DNA of 64,000 bases from Sphingobium sp. (GTDB lineage: Bacteria; Pseudomonadota; Alphaproteobacteria; Sphingomonadales; Sphingomonadaceae), in assembly GCA_009360885.1 (NCBI GenBank), contig SPEL01000005.1, positions 124,001 to 188,000 on the forward strand, given 5' to 3'. Made by a program: the position numbers and the translations under genes. Positions 53,685-63,319 of this stretch are shown one piece after another (the first letter of the stretch is position 1; each line of letters begins with the position of its first letter). The notes beneath the pieces were generated by a model. That model saw only the letters and a program-made list of their open reading frames with translations. It searched no databases and was not told the origin of the DNA.

Positions 53685-55295
53685 TCAGCCCTCAGCCTTA
53701 GGTGCAGCCTTCTTGGCAGGAGCCTTCTTCGCAGCAGGCTTCTTGGCAGGGGCCGCTTCCGCTTCGTCTGCCGCGTCCTCAGCAGCAGCCTTCTTCGCCG
53801 GAGCCTTTTTCGCAGCAGGCTTCTTGGCAGGGGCGTCTTCTACCGCGCCGTCTGCATCAGCATCAGCCGCCTTAGCGGCAGCCTTCTTCGCCGGGGCCTT
53901 CTTCGCAGGCTTGTCATCATGGTCATGGTTGCAATCGGGGCCATGGACGTGCGGCTTTACATCGCCATCTTCGGCTTCGATCGCAGCTTCCAGATCTTCC
54001 TTGCTGACGGCGCGATCGGTGATTTCCGCCTTATCAAACAGGAAGTCGACAACCTTATCTTCGTAAAGCGGAGCGCGAAGCTGCGCAGCCGCCATCGGAT
54101 CATTCTGGACATATTGTACGAAGCGTTCACGATCCTGCGGACGATATTGCTGCGCCGCCTGCATCACGAGGCGCTGCATTTCCTGACCGCTGACTTCTAC
54201 GCCATTGGCCTGACCGATTTCGGAAAGAAGCAGGCCAAGGCGAACACGGCGCACAGCAATAGCGCGATAATCTTCCTTTTCCGCTTCCAGCTCAGCGAGA
54301 GCCGCGTCCTTATTTTCTTCATGGCCAGCTTCATGCTCAAGCTGCGCCCAGATCTGCTGGAATTCAGCTTCAACCATCGACGGCGGCACATCAAAATCAT
54401 GGGCAGCAGCAAGCTGGTCAAGCAGCTTGCGCTTCATGTGGGTGCGCGTCAGACCATTATGTTCCTGCTCAATCTGGCCCTTCAGCAATTCACGAAGCTG
54501 TTCCAGACCTTCAAGGCCCAGACTCTTTGCAAATTCTTCGTCCAGCTTCGGCTTGGAACCGTCGAGGATCGCCGTCACCTTGATGTCGAAGGTGGCAGGC
54601 TGGCCCTTCAGGGTTTCAACACCATAATCTTCGGGGAAGGTTACGTTCACAACCTTTTCGTCGCCCTTTTTGGCGCCAATCAGTTGTTCTTCGAAACCTG
54701 GGATCAAGTTGCCCGATCCGATTTCCACCTTCATGCCTTCGCCAGTGCCGCCATCAAAGGCAACGCCATCCACCTTGCCAGCGAAATCGAGAACGACAAC
54801 GTCGCCCTGCTTCGCCTTGTGGCTGTCGGCATATTCTTCATAAGCGTTCTGCTGCGCAGCGATACGGCCAGCGGCTTCATCAACGGCTTCGTCGCTGACT
54901 TCGACAGTCAGGCGTTCCAGCTTCAGCCCTTCGACCGACGGCGTTTCGATGACGGGCAGAACTTCCAGTTCAACCTTGATTTCGGCATCTTGGCCAAATT
55001 CAAAGCCTTCCTTGAGCTCAATGGCCGGCTGCATCGCAGGGCGCAGCTTATTATCAGCCAGCAGCTTCTGCACGCCTTCCTGAATGCTGTTGTTCAGCGC
55101 ATCAGCCTGAAGCCGTTCGCCGTGCATTTTACGAACCAGATTAGCCGGCACCTTGCCGGGGCGGAAGCCGGGCATGCGGACCTGCGGGGCGATATTCGCC
55201 ACTTCGGCATCAACGCGTGCGTCAATATCCTTGGCGGGGATCGTCAGTGTGTAGGCGCGCTTCAGGCCCTCGTTCAACGTCTCGACAGTCTGCAT
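53685..55295 (-). CDS. tig: Trigger factor with His-rich and histone-like C-terminal tail
   Basis: Trigger factor is the ribosome-bound chaperone and peptidyl-prolyl isomerase. The ribosome-binding domain has VRMPGFRPGKVPANLVRK (GFRxGKxP loop), followed by the FKBP domain (GDVVVLDFAGKVDGVAFDGG) and helical C domain. It is 536 residues, about 90 longer than usual. The extra part begins with a metal-binding-like KPHVHGPDCNHDHDDKP and then has three repeats of the type PAKKAPAKKAA separated by acidic Ala/Asp runs, resembling histone H1. The ATG at 55293-55295 (MQTVETLNEG) is chosen; the frame opens at 55307. Confidence 0.93.
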   Translation of the reverse strand: MQTVETLNEGLKRAYTLTIPAKDIDARVDAEVANIAPQVRMPGFRPGKVPANLVRKMHGERLQADALNNSIQEGVQKLLADNKLRPAMQPAIELKEGFEFGQDAEIKVELEVLPVIETPSVEGLKLERLTVEVSDEAVDEAAGRIAAQQNAYEEYADSHKAKQGDVVVLDFAGKVDGVAFDGGTGEGMKVEIGSGNLIPGFEEQLIGAKKGDEKVVNVTFPEDYGVETLKGQPATFDIKVTAILDGSKPKLDEEFAKSLGLEGLEQLRELLKGQIEQEHNGLTRTHMKRKLLDQLAAAHDFDVPPSMVEAEFQQIWAQLEHEAGHEENKDAALAELEAEKEDYRAIAVRRVRLGLLLSEIGQANGVEVSGQEMQRLVMQAAQQYRPQDRERFVQYVQNDPMAAAQLRAPLYEDKVVDFLFDKAEITDRAVSKEDLEAAIEAEDGDVKPHVHGPDCNHDHDDKPAKKAPAKKAAAKAADADADGAVEDAPAKKPAAKKAPAKKAAAEDAADEAEAAPAKKPAAKKAPAKKAAPKAEG

Positions 55296-55385
55296 TTTTC
55301 TACTCAACGCTTTCTAGATCTCTCGGAATTCCGTGTGGCTTCAGCGCCCGCAACGCGGGAACCTCCCCGATCAAAGCCGACGTAC

Positions 55386-55470
55386 TGGTGCGGGCGAAGG
55401 GACTCGAACCCCCACATCTTGCGATACCAGAACCTAAATCTGGCGCGTCTACCAGTTTCGCCACGCCCGC
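55386..55470 (-). tRNA. tRNA-Leu (anticodon TAG)
   Basis: Read on the minus strand, acceptor stem GCGGGCG/CGCCCGC, D-arm TGGCGAAACTGGTAGACGCG, anticodon stem CCAGA/TCTGG around TTTAGGT (anticodon TAG, reads CTA and likely CTG by wobble), a variable arm of class II length (TATCGCAAGATGTG) and T-loop GGTTCGAGTCC. Ends ACCA, encoded. Confidence 0.95.
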
Positions 55471-55632
55471 ATCGGTCGCCGGTTCGGCGCGGCATAGAAC
55501 AAGGAAAACAAAAGGGCAAGGGGCCAGCAACATTAGCCGGTACTACACCCATTTTCTTTTCTTTGCCTACCGCGACCAATTCATGACAGCCACGCGATAT
55601 TCCAAAGAAAATGCGGGGCTGCCATCATTACA

Positions 55633-57135
55633 TCAGGCCAGTGCCTTTTTCAGCAGTTCATTGACAATTTGCGGATTGGCCTTGCCCTGCATCGCCTTCA
55701 TCGTCTGACCGACGAAAAAGCCAAAAAGCGCCTCTTTACCGCCCTTATACTGCTCTACCTTATCGCCATTATCGGCAAGGATTTTGCTAATAACCGCCTC
55801 AATCGCGCCGGTATCGCTGGTCTGCTTGAGACCCTTTTCCTCGACGATCTTACCCGCCGCATCACCGGTTTCCAGCATGATTTCGAAAACCTGCTTGGCG
55901 ATGGTGCCAGAAATCGTGCCATCAGCCACCAACGCCAGCAATTCCGCGCCCTGCGCCGGGGTAACAGGCGAATCATCCAAATGGCGGCCTATACGATTAA
56001 GCGCACCAAACAATTCCGACATCAGCCAGTTGGCAGACGCCTTGGCAACATCAGCCTCGCTCTTTTTCTGGGCCTTCGCGCCTTCGCTGAGCAGTTCCTC
56101 GAACCAGCGAGCCGTTTCCGCCTCCGCCGTCAGCACCGCCGCATTATAAGCAGAAAGGCCGAGCTCTTCCTCATAACGCTTCAGCTTCGCGCCGGGCAGT
56201 TCAGGAAGGGAGGCACGGCATTCCTCAAGAAACGCATCATCCAGCTCCAGCGGCAGCAAATCCGGGTCCGGGAAGTAGCGATAATCATGCGCATTTTCCT
56301 TTGACCGCATCGAACGGGTGGAACCGCTATCCGGGTCAAACAGGCGGGTTTCCTGTACGATTTTGCCGCCTGCCTCCAGCACGTCTACCTGCCGATTCGC
56401 CTCATGCTCAATCGCCTGCATCACGAACCGAACGGAGTTGACGTTCTTGGTTTCGGTGCGGGTGCCGAGCTCCTCACCCGGACGACGCACAGACACGTTG
56501 ACGTCCGCACGCATGCTGCCCTGATCCATATTGCCATCGCAAGACCCAACATAACGCAGGATCGTCCGCAATTTGGAAAGATACGCGCCAGCCTCAGCCG
56601 GAGAGCGCATATCCGGGCGGCTGACGATTTCCATTAGCGCCACGCCGGAACGGTTAAGGTCAACATAGGACATTGTGGGGTGCTGGTCGTGCATCAGCTT
56701 GCCCGCATCCTGCTCCACATGGATACGCTCAACGCCGATGGTTTTGCGCGGGCTATTGGGGTCTTTCTCATCAAGGATGACCTCAATCTGCCCTTCACCC
56801 ACCAGAGGGTGGTAAAGCTGACTGATCTGGTATCCCTGCGGCAAATCGGCATAAAAATAATTTTTGCGGTCAAAGCGCGACCATTTGTTGATCTGCGCCT
56901 CAATCGCCATGCCGGTGCGCACCGCCTGACGGATGCATTCCATGTTCGGCACGGGCAGCATCCCCGGCATGGCCGCATCGATCAACGAAACCTGCGTGTT
57001 GGGTTCTGCCCCAAAGGCGGTTGCCGCGCCGGAAAACAGCTTTGATTCCGTGGTGATCTGGGCGTGAACCTCAAGGCCGATCACGACCTCCCACTCACCC
57101 GTTGCGCCCTGTATGCGATAGGTTGATTCGGTCAT
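55633..57135 (-). CDS. gatB: Aspartyl/glutamyl-tRNA amidotransferase subunit B
   Basis: GatB binds misacylated tRNA-Gln or tRNA-Asn and, with GatA and GatC, converts the amino acid to its amide form. The 500-residue protein has [58 protein letters not shown] and a C-terminal helical tail domain ([24 protein letters not shown]). The ATG at 57133-57135 ([10 protein letters not shown]) is preferred to 57153, which overlaps the gatA end and has no ribosome site. Expected partner tRNA-Gln is at 28634. Confidence 0.95.
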   Translation of the reverse strand: MTESTYRIQGATGEWEVVIGLEVHAQITTESKLFSGAATAFGAEPNTQVSLIDAAMPGMLPVPNMECIRQAVRTGMAIEAQINKWSRFDRKNYFYADLPQGYQISQLYHPLVGEGQIEVILDEKDPNSPRKTIGVERIHVEQDAGKLMHDQHPTMSYVDLNRSGVALMEIVSRPDMRSPAEAGAYLSKLRTILRYVGSCDGNMDQGSMRADVNVSVRRPGEELGTRTETKNVNSVRFVMQAIEHEANRQVDVLEAGGKIVQETRLFDPDSGSTRSMRSKENAHDYRYFPDPDLLPLELDDAFLEECRASLPELPGAKLKRYEEELGLSAYNAAVLTAEAETARWFEELLSEGAKAQKKSEADVAKASANWLMSELFGALNRIGRHLDDSPVTPAQGAELLALVADGTISGTIAKQVFEIMLETGDAAGKIVEEKGLKQTSDTGAIEAVISKILADNGDKVEQYKGGKEALFGFFVGQTMKAMQGKANPQIVNELLKKALA

Positions 57136-57143
57136 CGTCTCAC

Positions 57144-58619
57144 TCACCACCATTTTTCAGCGCGGGCGGTAAAGCCTGCCCGTTCTTCCAGCGCCAGCGC
57201 TGCGTTCAGCACACCCTGTTCATCCAGCGGTCGCCCGATAATCTGGAGCCCCAGCGGCAATCCATCCGCCGACAGGCCGCCCGGCACCGACATGGCGGGA
57301 AGGCCCGCGAGGCTGGCGGGAACGGTGAACACATCGTTCAGATACATTTCCAGCGGATCGGCATTATTGCCGCCCAATGGGAAGGCCGCAGAGGGGGCCG
57401 TCGGCGTCAGCAGCACATCGCATTGCTCAAACGCCTTCATGAAATCCTGCTGGATGAGGGTGCGGACCTTGCCCGCCTGCGTGTAATAAGCGTCATAAAA
57501 GCCCGCAGACAGCACATAAGTGCCGATGAGGATACGGCGCTTCACCTCATCCCCAAAACCTTCGGCGCGGGTGGCGGCATACATATCCTGCAACCCTGCA
57601 CCATCGGGCAGGTTGCGCAGACCATAACGCACACCATCATAACGGGCGAGGTTCGAGGATGCCTCAGCCGGAGCAATGATATAATAGGTCGCCAGCGCAT
57701 ATTTGGTATGCGGCAGGGAAACCTCTACCACTTCCGCGCCCGCGTCCTTTAGCCATGCGACACCTTTGTCCCACAGCGCCGCGATTTCAGTATTCAGGCC
57801 ATCCGGGCGATATTCCTTCGGAATGCCTACCTTTTTGCCTTTCAGATCACCCGAAAGCGCCGCTTCCCAGTTGGGAACAGGCAGATCGAGGCTGGTCGCG
57901 TCCTTGGCGTCAAAACCCGCCATGGCCTCCAGCAAGATGGCGTTGTCCTTCACCGTGCGGGCCATCGCGCCGGGCTGATCGAGCGAGGACGCGAACGCCA
58001 CCACACCCCAGCGGGAACAGCGCCCATAAGTCGGCTTAATGCCTGCTGTGCCGGTATAAGCGGCAGGCTGACGTATAGAGCCACCCGTGTCGGTACCGGT
58101 CGCACCGGGGCAGAGCCGTGCGGCCAGCGCCGCCGAAGAACCACCAGAGGAGCCGCCGGGGGTTAATTGCGCGCCATCAGCGCCCTTCCACGGGGAAATA
58201 ACGCTACCGAAATAGCTCGATTCGTTGGATGACCCCATGGCGAACTGGTCAAGGTTCAGCTTGCCCAGCATCCCCGCGCCCGCATCCCATAATTTCCCGG
58301 AAACGGTCGATTCATATTCGGGTTTGAACCCTTCGAGCATTTTGCTCGCCGCGCTGGTCTGCACACCTTGCGTTGCGAACAAATCCTTCATGCCCAGCGG
58401 CACACCCGAAAGGGGCTTCAATGTGCCGGAAGCGCGATCTGCATCGGCCTGATCGGCGGCCGCCAGCGCATGATCGGGCGTTTCGACGATATAGGCGTTG
58501 AGGGCGCGAGCATCAGCGACCGCTACGTTAAAGGCGCTCGCTACTTCGCGGGCGGAAAAGTCACCACCCGCCACACCGTCACGGATTTCCGCAACCGTTA
58601 AATCAGTCAGATTTGTCAT
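57144..58619 (-). CDS. gatA: Aspartyl/glutamyl-tRNA amidotransferase subunit A
   Basis: GatA is the amidase that frees ammonia from glutamine for GatB. The 491-residue protein has the Ser-cisSer-Lys set: Lys in [10 protein letters not shown], Ser in [17 protein letters not shown] and the second Ser in [16 protein letters not shown]. Length is normal. It overlaps gatC by one base (TAATG) and stops 9 bases before the gatB ATG, so gatC-gatA-gatB is one operon. Confidence 0.96.
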   Translation of the reverse strand: MTNLTDLTVAEIRDGVAGGDFSAREVASAFNVAVADARALNAYIVETPDHALAAADQADADRASGTLKPLSGVPLGMKDLFATQGVQTSAASKMLEGFKPEYESTVSGKLWDAGAGMLGKLNLDQFAMGSSNESSYFGSVISPWKGADGAQLTPGGSSGGSSAALAARLCPGATGTDTGGSIRQPAAYTGTAGIKPTYGRCSRWGVVAFASSLDQPGAMARTVKDNAILLEAMAGFDAKDATSLDLPVPNWEAALSGDLKGKKVGIPKEYRPDGLNTEIAALWDKGVAWLKDAGAEVVEVSLPHTKYALATYYIIAPAEASSNLARYDGVRYGLRNLPDGAGLQDMYAATRAEGFGDEVKRRILIGTYVLSAGFYDAYYTQAGKVRTLIQQDFMKAFEQCDVLLTPTAPSAAFPLGGNNADPLEMYLNDVFTVPASLAGLPAMSVPGGLSADGLPLGLQIIGRPLDEQGVLNAALALEERAGFTARAEKWW

Positions 58620-58921
58620 TATTCAATCACCTTCGGCACGGCAAAAAAGCCATGTTCCGCCTGTGGCGCATTGGCCAGAACCTTATCACGAATGCCGCCA
58701 CCCGTTTGCGGATCAGCGTTGACGACATCATCACGCAGGCGAAGCGTGTTGGGGATAACGGCGGTCATCGGCTCTACGCCGGTCACATCGACCTCCCCCA
58801 ATTGCTCAACCCAACCGATGATGGAATTCAGTTCCGGCACCAGCTTTTCCGCATCGGCGTCGGTAACGGCGATACGGGCAAGGCTGGCAACCTTTTTAAC
58901 GGTGCTGCTATCTACGGACAT
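58619..58921 (-). CDS. gatC: Aspartyl/glutamyl-tRNA amidotransferase subunit C
   Basis: GatC is a 100-residue clamp around GatA. It has [42 protein letters not shown] and [16 protein letters not shown], the family features. The ATG at 58919-58921 ([11 protein letters not shown]) is used, with GGAAACC upstream; a longer frame to 59011 is unlikely. It is the first gene of gatCAB. A small reading frame (58950-59048) lies before it. Confidence 0.93.
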   Translation of the reverse strand: MSVDSSTVKKVASLARIAVTDADAEKLVPELNSIIGWVEQLGEVDVTGVEPMTAVIPNTLRLRDDVVNADPQTGGGIRDKVLANAPQAEHGFFAVPKVIE

Positions 58922-58949
58922 GGTTTCCGATACTTTTCCACGGCCTTGC

Positions 58950-59048
58950 TTATCCCCACCGCAACCAGCACGCCACATTACGTACCAGATAGGCCAGAAA
59001 AGCGCCGCCAAAGGTTAAAGAGACAAAGAACAGGAAATCCGCTAGCAT
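58950..59048 (-). CDS. Possible 32-residue membrane protein
   Basis: A short frame starting ATG at 59046-59048 codes for [20 protein letters not shown] followed by [12 protein letters not shown]: one hydrophobic helix with a Arg-rich end, so it could be a small membrane peptide. It stops 28 bases before gatC, in the same direction. There is no clear ribosome site and no known family; composition alone suggests it. Confidence 0.3.
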   Translation of the reverse strand: MLADFLFFVSLTFGGAFLAYLVRNVACWLRWG

Positions 59049-59177
59049 CCGGTCGATGATCCATCAAGCCTTGCGAACCATCCAAAGGATGCACAAAACG
59101 CATTTTACCCCGCAAGGGCGACAGTTGCGCCGCAGCGGTTTTTATGCTGCACTGCACAATATGGAGCAAATATTGCT

Positions 59178-60332
59178 ATGCCAGCCCGCAAATTCCTATA
59201 CATTATCGCGGGGCTTATCGTGCTAACCCTTGGGTCCGCCTTGTCCTATCGTTTCTGGGGCCAGCAGATGCTGGGCGCGGTCATGGTGCCGTCGGCGGCT
59301 TTTCATGAGCCTGACCGCCTGACACCACAGGATTATGCCCGGCATGATTTATGGCTCGCCCGGCCCGACGAACCCGCAACCAATGATAGCCTGTGGCTGC
59401 CACAAGGCGCAAAGGCAGCCAAGCCCGGCCCGGCGGCAGTATTTTTCATTCACCCCACCAGCTATACCGCGCCCTTCAACCTCGCCCAATGGAACGCACC
59501 GCTGGATGATAAGGACAGCGAATCTGCTGCCCGGCGCTATATCATGACGCAGGCCAGCGTGTTTACAGAAGCCGGGAAAGTCTGGGCGCCGCGTTATCAT
59601 CAGGCCCATATGGGCGCATTCATGGCGCACAGGTCAGAATCGGTGAAAGCTCTCCACGCCGCCTATCGAGACATAGAGGCCGCGTTTAAGGCATTCCTTA
59701 TCGAAAATCCCGCCGGGCCGATCATATTGGCCGGGCATAGTCAGGGGTCGCTCCACCTGCTTCGCCTCCTTAAAAATGAGGTTGCGGGCAAGGATGTCGC
59801 GAAACGCATTGTCGCAGCCTATGTCGTTGGCTGGCCGGTTTCACTGACGGAAGATATTCCCGCCCTTGGTCTGCCCGCCTGCCAGAACGCCGATCAGGCA
59901 GGATGCATCCTGAGCTGGCAGAGCTTTGCCGAACCGGCGGATACATCCTCTGTGCGCAATGCGTATGGCTGGTATCGCGGTATGACCGGGAAAAAGCGTA
60001 ATGATACGCCTATGCTGTGCATCAATCCGCTGACCGGCACGCCCGACAGCTTCGCCCCGGCAAGCGCCAATAAGGGCACTCTCGCCCCGTCCCTGCAACT
60101 CGATGGCAAGGATGCCCGCCTCATCCCCGGCGCGGTGGGTGCGCGATGTGGTGGTCTGGGGGGCAGCGCATCGGACAAAGAATCCGGCTTCCTGCTCGTC
60201 GGCACCCCGCCACAGCTCGGCCCCTATGTTTTGCCGGGCAATAATTATCATATCTATGATTATGCGCTGTTCTGGGGCAATGTCCGTGCCGACGCAACGA
60301 GAAGGCTGACATCATTTCTACAACAGCGATAA
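59178..60332 (+). CDS. DUF3089 alpha/beta-hydrolase family protein
   Basis: A 384-residue protein with an N-terminal membrane segment ([21 protein letters not shown]) and an alpha/beta-hydrolase domain: [12 protein letters not shown], the nucleophile Ser in [15 protein letters not shown] (about residue 194), WGNV and [13 protein letters not shown] at the end. It matches the DUF3089 group of lipase-like proteins; substrate unknown. A single anchor would place it facing the periplasm. The ruvX frame overlaps its last 19 bases if an ATT start is accepted. Confidence 0.85.
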   Translation: MPARKFLYIIAGLIVLTLGSALSYRFWGQQMLGAVMVPSAAFHEPDRLTPQDYARHDLWLARPDEPATNDSLWLPQGAKAAKPGPAAVFFIHPTSYTAPFNLAQWNAPLDDKDSESAARRYIMTQASVFTEAGKVWAPRYHQAHMGAFMAHRSESVKALHAAYRDIEAAFKAFLIENPAGPIILAGHSQGSLHLLRLLKNEVAGKDVAKRIVAAYVVGWPVSLTEDIPALGLPACQNADQAGCILSWQSFAEPADTSSVRNAYGWYRGMTGKKRNDTPMLCINPLTGTPDSFAPASANKGTLAPSLQLDGKDARLIPGAVGARCGGLGGSASDKESGFLLVGTPPQLGPYVLPGNNYHIYDYALFWGNVRADATRRLTSFLQQR

Positions 60333-60790
60333 TAACGACCGACCGCGCAGAATTTCGCGATGCCCTTCCCCATGGCGGGCGTCTGATCGGCATGGACGTG
60401 GGCAGCAAAACGGTGGGCCTCGCGCTCTGTGATGCGGGATGGATGATCGCCAGCGCGGCCCATACCGTGACGCGCGGCAAGTTCAGCAAAGATAAGGTGA
60501 AGATCACCAGCTTCATGGAAGAGCAGCAGGTAAAGGGCATCGTCATCGGCCTGCCGCTCAACCTTGATGGTTCCGGCAGTCCGCGCTCACAGGCCAGCAC
60601 GGCCTTTGCCCGCAATATGGCGGATCTTGGCCTGCCGATATTATTATGGGATGAGCGCTGGTCTACGCAGGCCGTCACCCGGATGATGATAGACGCGGAT
60701 ACCAGCCGCGCACGGCGGGATGAGCTGGTCGATAAGCTCGCCGCCAGCTATATTTTGCAGGGGGCGATTGACGCGCTGATGATGGGCTGA
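60314..60790 (+). CDS. ruvX: Putative Holliday junction resolvase/pre-16S rRNA nuclease RuvX (YqgF), unusual start codon likely
   Basis: YqgF/RuvX is an RNase-H-fold nuclease needed for 16S rRNA 5' maturation. The fold is clear: [20 protein letters not shown] (active-site Asp), [35 protein letters not shown] and [14 protein letters not shown]. The first in-frame ATG (60392) falls inside the first strand, whereas [20 protein letters not shown] in front of it is typical of sphingomonad RuvX. No ATG, GTG or TTG lies in between the upstream stop (60257) and 60392; AGAAGG at 60300-60305 stands 8 bases before an ATT (60314) and 5 before an ATC (60311). I therefore propose an ATT start giving 158 residues. 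With ATG 60392 the protein would be 132 residues. Confidence 0.82.
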   Translation: MSTTAIITTDRAEFRDALPHGGRLIGMDVGSKTVGLALCDAGWMIASAAHTVTRGKFSKDKVKITSFMEEQQVKGIVIGLPLNLDGSGSPRSQASTAFARNMADLGLPILLWDERWSTQAVTRMMIDADTSRARRDELVDKLAASYILQGAIDALMMG

Positions 60791-60856
60791 GGGGGATTAT
60801 CCGCGCTTAACCATAGTCAGGCCGCATCACCCCCAATCCCCCCTTGCGCCACATAA

Positions 60857-61876
60857 ATGACTGGCCTAGAGCATGGCCTCATGTCCAGCGTAGCCCAAGA
60901 ATCCACCGCCGCGTCCCTTACGGGTCGCGCCCTGTTTCCGCACCGCCATTTGCTGGGCATTGCCCCGCTAAAACCATGGGAAATCCGTTTCCTGCTGGAT
61001 GAAGCAGAACATTGGGCGACGATGAACCGCGCCGCCGCCAGCAAGCATGATGGCCGATTGAAGGGGCTGACCCAGATCAACGCTTTTTTCGAAAACAGCA
61101 CGCGTACATTGCTGTCTTTTGAGATTGCAGGAAAACGCCTAGGCGCGGATGTCGTCAATATGCACGCGGCGCAGAGCAGCGTGAAAAAGGGCGAAACGCT
61201 GATCGATACGGCGATGACGCTGAACGCCATGCGCGCTGACGTTATCGTCATCCGCCATGGCAGTTCAGGCGCGGTGCAACTGATCGCGGACAAGGTGGAT
61301 TGCCCCGTGCTGAATGCTGGTGATGGCTGGCATGAGCATCCAACGCAGGCCTTGCTGGATGCGCTGACCATCCGCCGCCATAAGGGGTCTTTTGAAGGGC
61401 TGATCGTCACCATTTGCGGTGATGTGCTGCACAGCCGGGTGGCGCGGTCTAACATGCTGAGCCTCGCGGCATTGGGCGCACAGGTGCGGGTTGTCGCCCC
61501 GCCGACGCTGATGCCCGGCCATGTAGATTATCTGGGGGCCACACCCTATCACAATTTCGATGCCGCGCTGGATGGCGCGGATGTGGTGATGATGCTGCGC
61601 CTCCAGAATGAACGGATGGACGGCGCGTTTATCCCCTCTCCACGTGAATATCATGCGCTTTATGGCCTGACGCCGGAACGACTGTCACTGGCCAAGCCCG
61701 ATGCGTTGGTGATGCACCCCGGCCCGATGAACCGGGGCGTAGAAATCACCAGTTCCGTGGCGGATGACCTGACGCATTCTGTCATTACCGAGCAGGTTGA
61801 AATGGGCGTTGCTGTGCGTATGGCCTGCCTTGATGTTTTGACGCGAGCATCGAGGGGGGTGGAAGGATGGACTTGA
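60857..61876 (+). CDS. pyrB: Aspartate carbamoyltransferase PyrB
   Basis: PyrB joins carbamoyl phosphate and aspartate, the committed step of pyrimidine synthesis. The protein has [20 protein letters not shown] (carbamoyl phosphate loop), [46 protein letters not shown] and [12 protein letters not shown]. The start at 60857 (MTGLEHGL) is uncertain; ATG 60881 (MSSVAQES) is equally possible, neither has a good ribosome site. The stop TGA lies inside the first unit of a 36-bp repeat, so the last residues (EGWT) are repeat-encoded. No regulatory pyrI is seen; the neighbouring inactive PyrC fits the complex type without PyrI. Confidence 0.95.
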   Translation: MTGLEHGLMSSVAQESTAASLTGRALFPHRHLLGIAPLKPWEIRFLLDEAEHWATMNRAAASKHDGRLKGLTQINAFFENSTRTLLSFEIAGKRLGADVVNMHAAQSSVKKGETLIDTAMTLNAMRADVIVIRHGSSGAVQLIADKVDCPVLNAGDGWHEHPTQALLDALTIRRHKGSFEGLIVTICGDVLHSRVARSNMLSLAALGAQVRVVAPPTLMPGHVDYLGATPYHNFDAALDGADVVMMLRLQNERMDGAFIPSPREYHALYGLTPERLSLAKPDALVMHPGPMNRGVEITSSVADDLTHSVITEQVEMGVAVRMACLDVLTRASRGVEGWT

Positions 61877-61960
61877 ACATCCTGACCAGCGAAAGACGTG
61901 GGATGGTCTTGAACATCCCGACCAGCGAAAGACCCGGGATGGACTTGAACATCCCGATGG
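61865..61960 (+). repeat. 36-bp tandem hairpin repeat between pyrB and pyrC
   Basis: GGATGGACTTGAACATCC begins at 61865, 61901 (with one base change) and 61937, exactly 36 bases apart, joined by GACCAGCGAAAGAC. Each unit contains an inverted repeat GGGATG/CATCCC (first unit GGATG/CATCC). The first includes the pyrB stop codon. Together they could form three hairpins between the two genes. Confidence 0.85.
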
Positions 61961-62009
61961 AAATCAAACACCCCCGAATCGCCATGATGGGGCATGAAGG
62001 ACATATGGG

Positions 62010-63242
62010 ATGGGCATGAGCCAGAAAATCGCAATTACCGGCGGGCTGCTCGCGGACCCTGCACTGGATGCCCCGACACCCGGCGCACTGCTGATCGAAG
62101 GTGACAGCATCCTTGCCAGCGGCGCGGTGGAAATCCCCTCTGACGCGCAGGTGATTGATGCGGCGGGCCTCACGGTTGCCCCTGGCCTTGTAGATTTAGG
62201 CGTATTTCGCACCGACAAACCCGCCTTTCATTTTGGCGGCATCACCCGTGCCGCTTTAATGCCTGACCAGACTTTGCCGCTCGATAATGTTGGCCTGATC
62301 CGTGAGGCGACCCGCCATGGCAAGCCTGATTTCTGGGTCCACCCGCTGGCCGCCGCCACGCGCGGGCTGGAGGGCAAGGAAATGGCCGAAATGGGCCTGA
62401 TGCAGGCGGCTGGCGCAAAGGCCGTTGCCACCGGGCGACAGTGGATAGCCGATTCCGGCGTGATGTGGCGCGTGCTATCTTACGCCAGCAGCCTCGGCCT
62501 CACCGTCATCACCCATGCGGAAGATAGCGGCCTCGCCGGAAAGGCTGTCGCCACCAGCGGTGAAACCGCAACCCGCCTTGGCCTTGCATCCGCCCCCGCC
62601 TGCGCTGAAGCCATGGCAATTGCCCGTGACATTGCCCTGCTACGAGAAACCGGTGGGGCCATCCATTTCCGGCTGGTGACAACAAAGGCGGGATTTGATC
62701 TTGTTCGCACCGCCAAGGCAGAAAAACTGGCCGTCACCTGCGGCGTATCCCCGGCCTATTTCATGCTCGCTGATAATGCCGTCACGGATTACCGTACCTT
62801 TGCGCGGCTTTCTCCTCCGCTGCGATCAGAAGAGGACCGTCAGGCCACGATCGCGGCTATTGCGGATGGGACGGTAGACGTCATCACATCCAGCCATGAC
62901 CCGCGCGGGCCAGAAGACAAACGCCTGCCTTTTGCCGATGCTGAACCGGGCGTGGCAGGGGCCGAGACATTGCTCGCCCTGTCGCTCAATCTGGTGCGGG
63001 AAGGGCATTTGTCTGTCACGGCCCTGATGCGGTTGCTATCGGCCAATCCGGCACAGATATTGGGAATAAAGGCAGGCGGCTTCACCCCCGGTAGCGCCGC
63101 CGACATCATCTTTGTTGACCGTGATGCACCGTGGATTGTCGATAGCGGCAAAATGGCAGCGGCGGCGGGCAACACGCCCTTTGATAAAATGCCGGTTCAG
63201 GGTCGGGTGCGCCGTGTGATGAAGGGCGGCGTCTTTTACTGA
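62010..63242 (+). CDS. pyrC: Dihydroorotase-like protein, catalytically inactive (PyrC')
   Basis: The 410-residue protein has the amidohydrolase barrel and the pyrimidine-type layout, but the first metal-binding motif is lost: APGLVDLGVFRTD (about residues 58-70) where active enzymes have GxxDxHxHxR. HAEDSGL and SSHDPRGPEDKRLPFADAEPG are kept. Such PyrC' proteins support the fold and activity of aspartate carbamoyltransferase rather than catalysing. An active dihydroorotase must be encoded elsewhere. ATG at 62010 has AAGGAC upstream. It follows pyrB across the hairpin repeat. Confidence 0.88.
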   Translation: MGMSQKIAITGGLLADPALDAPTPGALLIEGDSILASGAVEIPSDAQVIDAAGLTVAPGLVDLGVFRTDKPAFHFGGITRAALMPDQTLPLDNVGLIREATRHGKPDFWVHPLAAATRGLEGKEMAEMGLMQAAGAKAVATGRQWIADSGVMWRVLSYASSLGLTVITHAEDSGLAGKAVATSGETATRLGLASAPACAEAMAIARDIALLRETGGAIHFRLVTTKAGFDLVRTAKAEKLAVTCGVSPAYFMLADNAVTDYRTFARLSPPLRSEEDRQATIAAIADGTVDVITSSHDPRGPEDKRLPFADAEPGVAGAETLLALSLNLVREGHLSVTALMRLLSANPAQILGIKAGGFTPGSAADIIFVDRDAPWIVDSGKMAAAAGNTPFDKMPVQGRVRRVMKGGVFY

Positions 63243-63268
63243 CTCCTTTACCCCACCATCAGAACGAC

Positions 63269-63293
63269 AAAGGGGGCCGTCAAGCCCCCTTTT
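63269..63293. terminator. Intrinsic terminator after pyrC (bidirectional)
   Basis: AGGGGGC (63271-63277) pairs with GCCCCCT (63284-63290) with a CGTCAA loop; the stem extends into A/T runs on both sides (AAA before, TTTT after), so it can serve pyrC and the convergent SPOR gene. Confidence 0.88.
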
Positions 63294-63319
63294 CTATCTT
63301 TACTGAACGAGCAGATGCG

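Noticed and set aside
53919-55586. A 555-codon open frame on the plus strand over tig and tRNA-Leu
   Set aside because: It lies opposite the well-supported tig gene, runs across a tRNA, and its product shows no family features. It results from the base composition of the opposite strand.
61865-61960. CRISPR-like 36-bp repeats between pyrB and pyrC
   Set aside because: There are no unique spacers; the units are directly joined and overlap a gene end.
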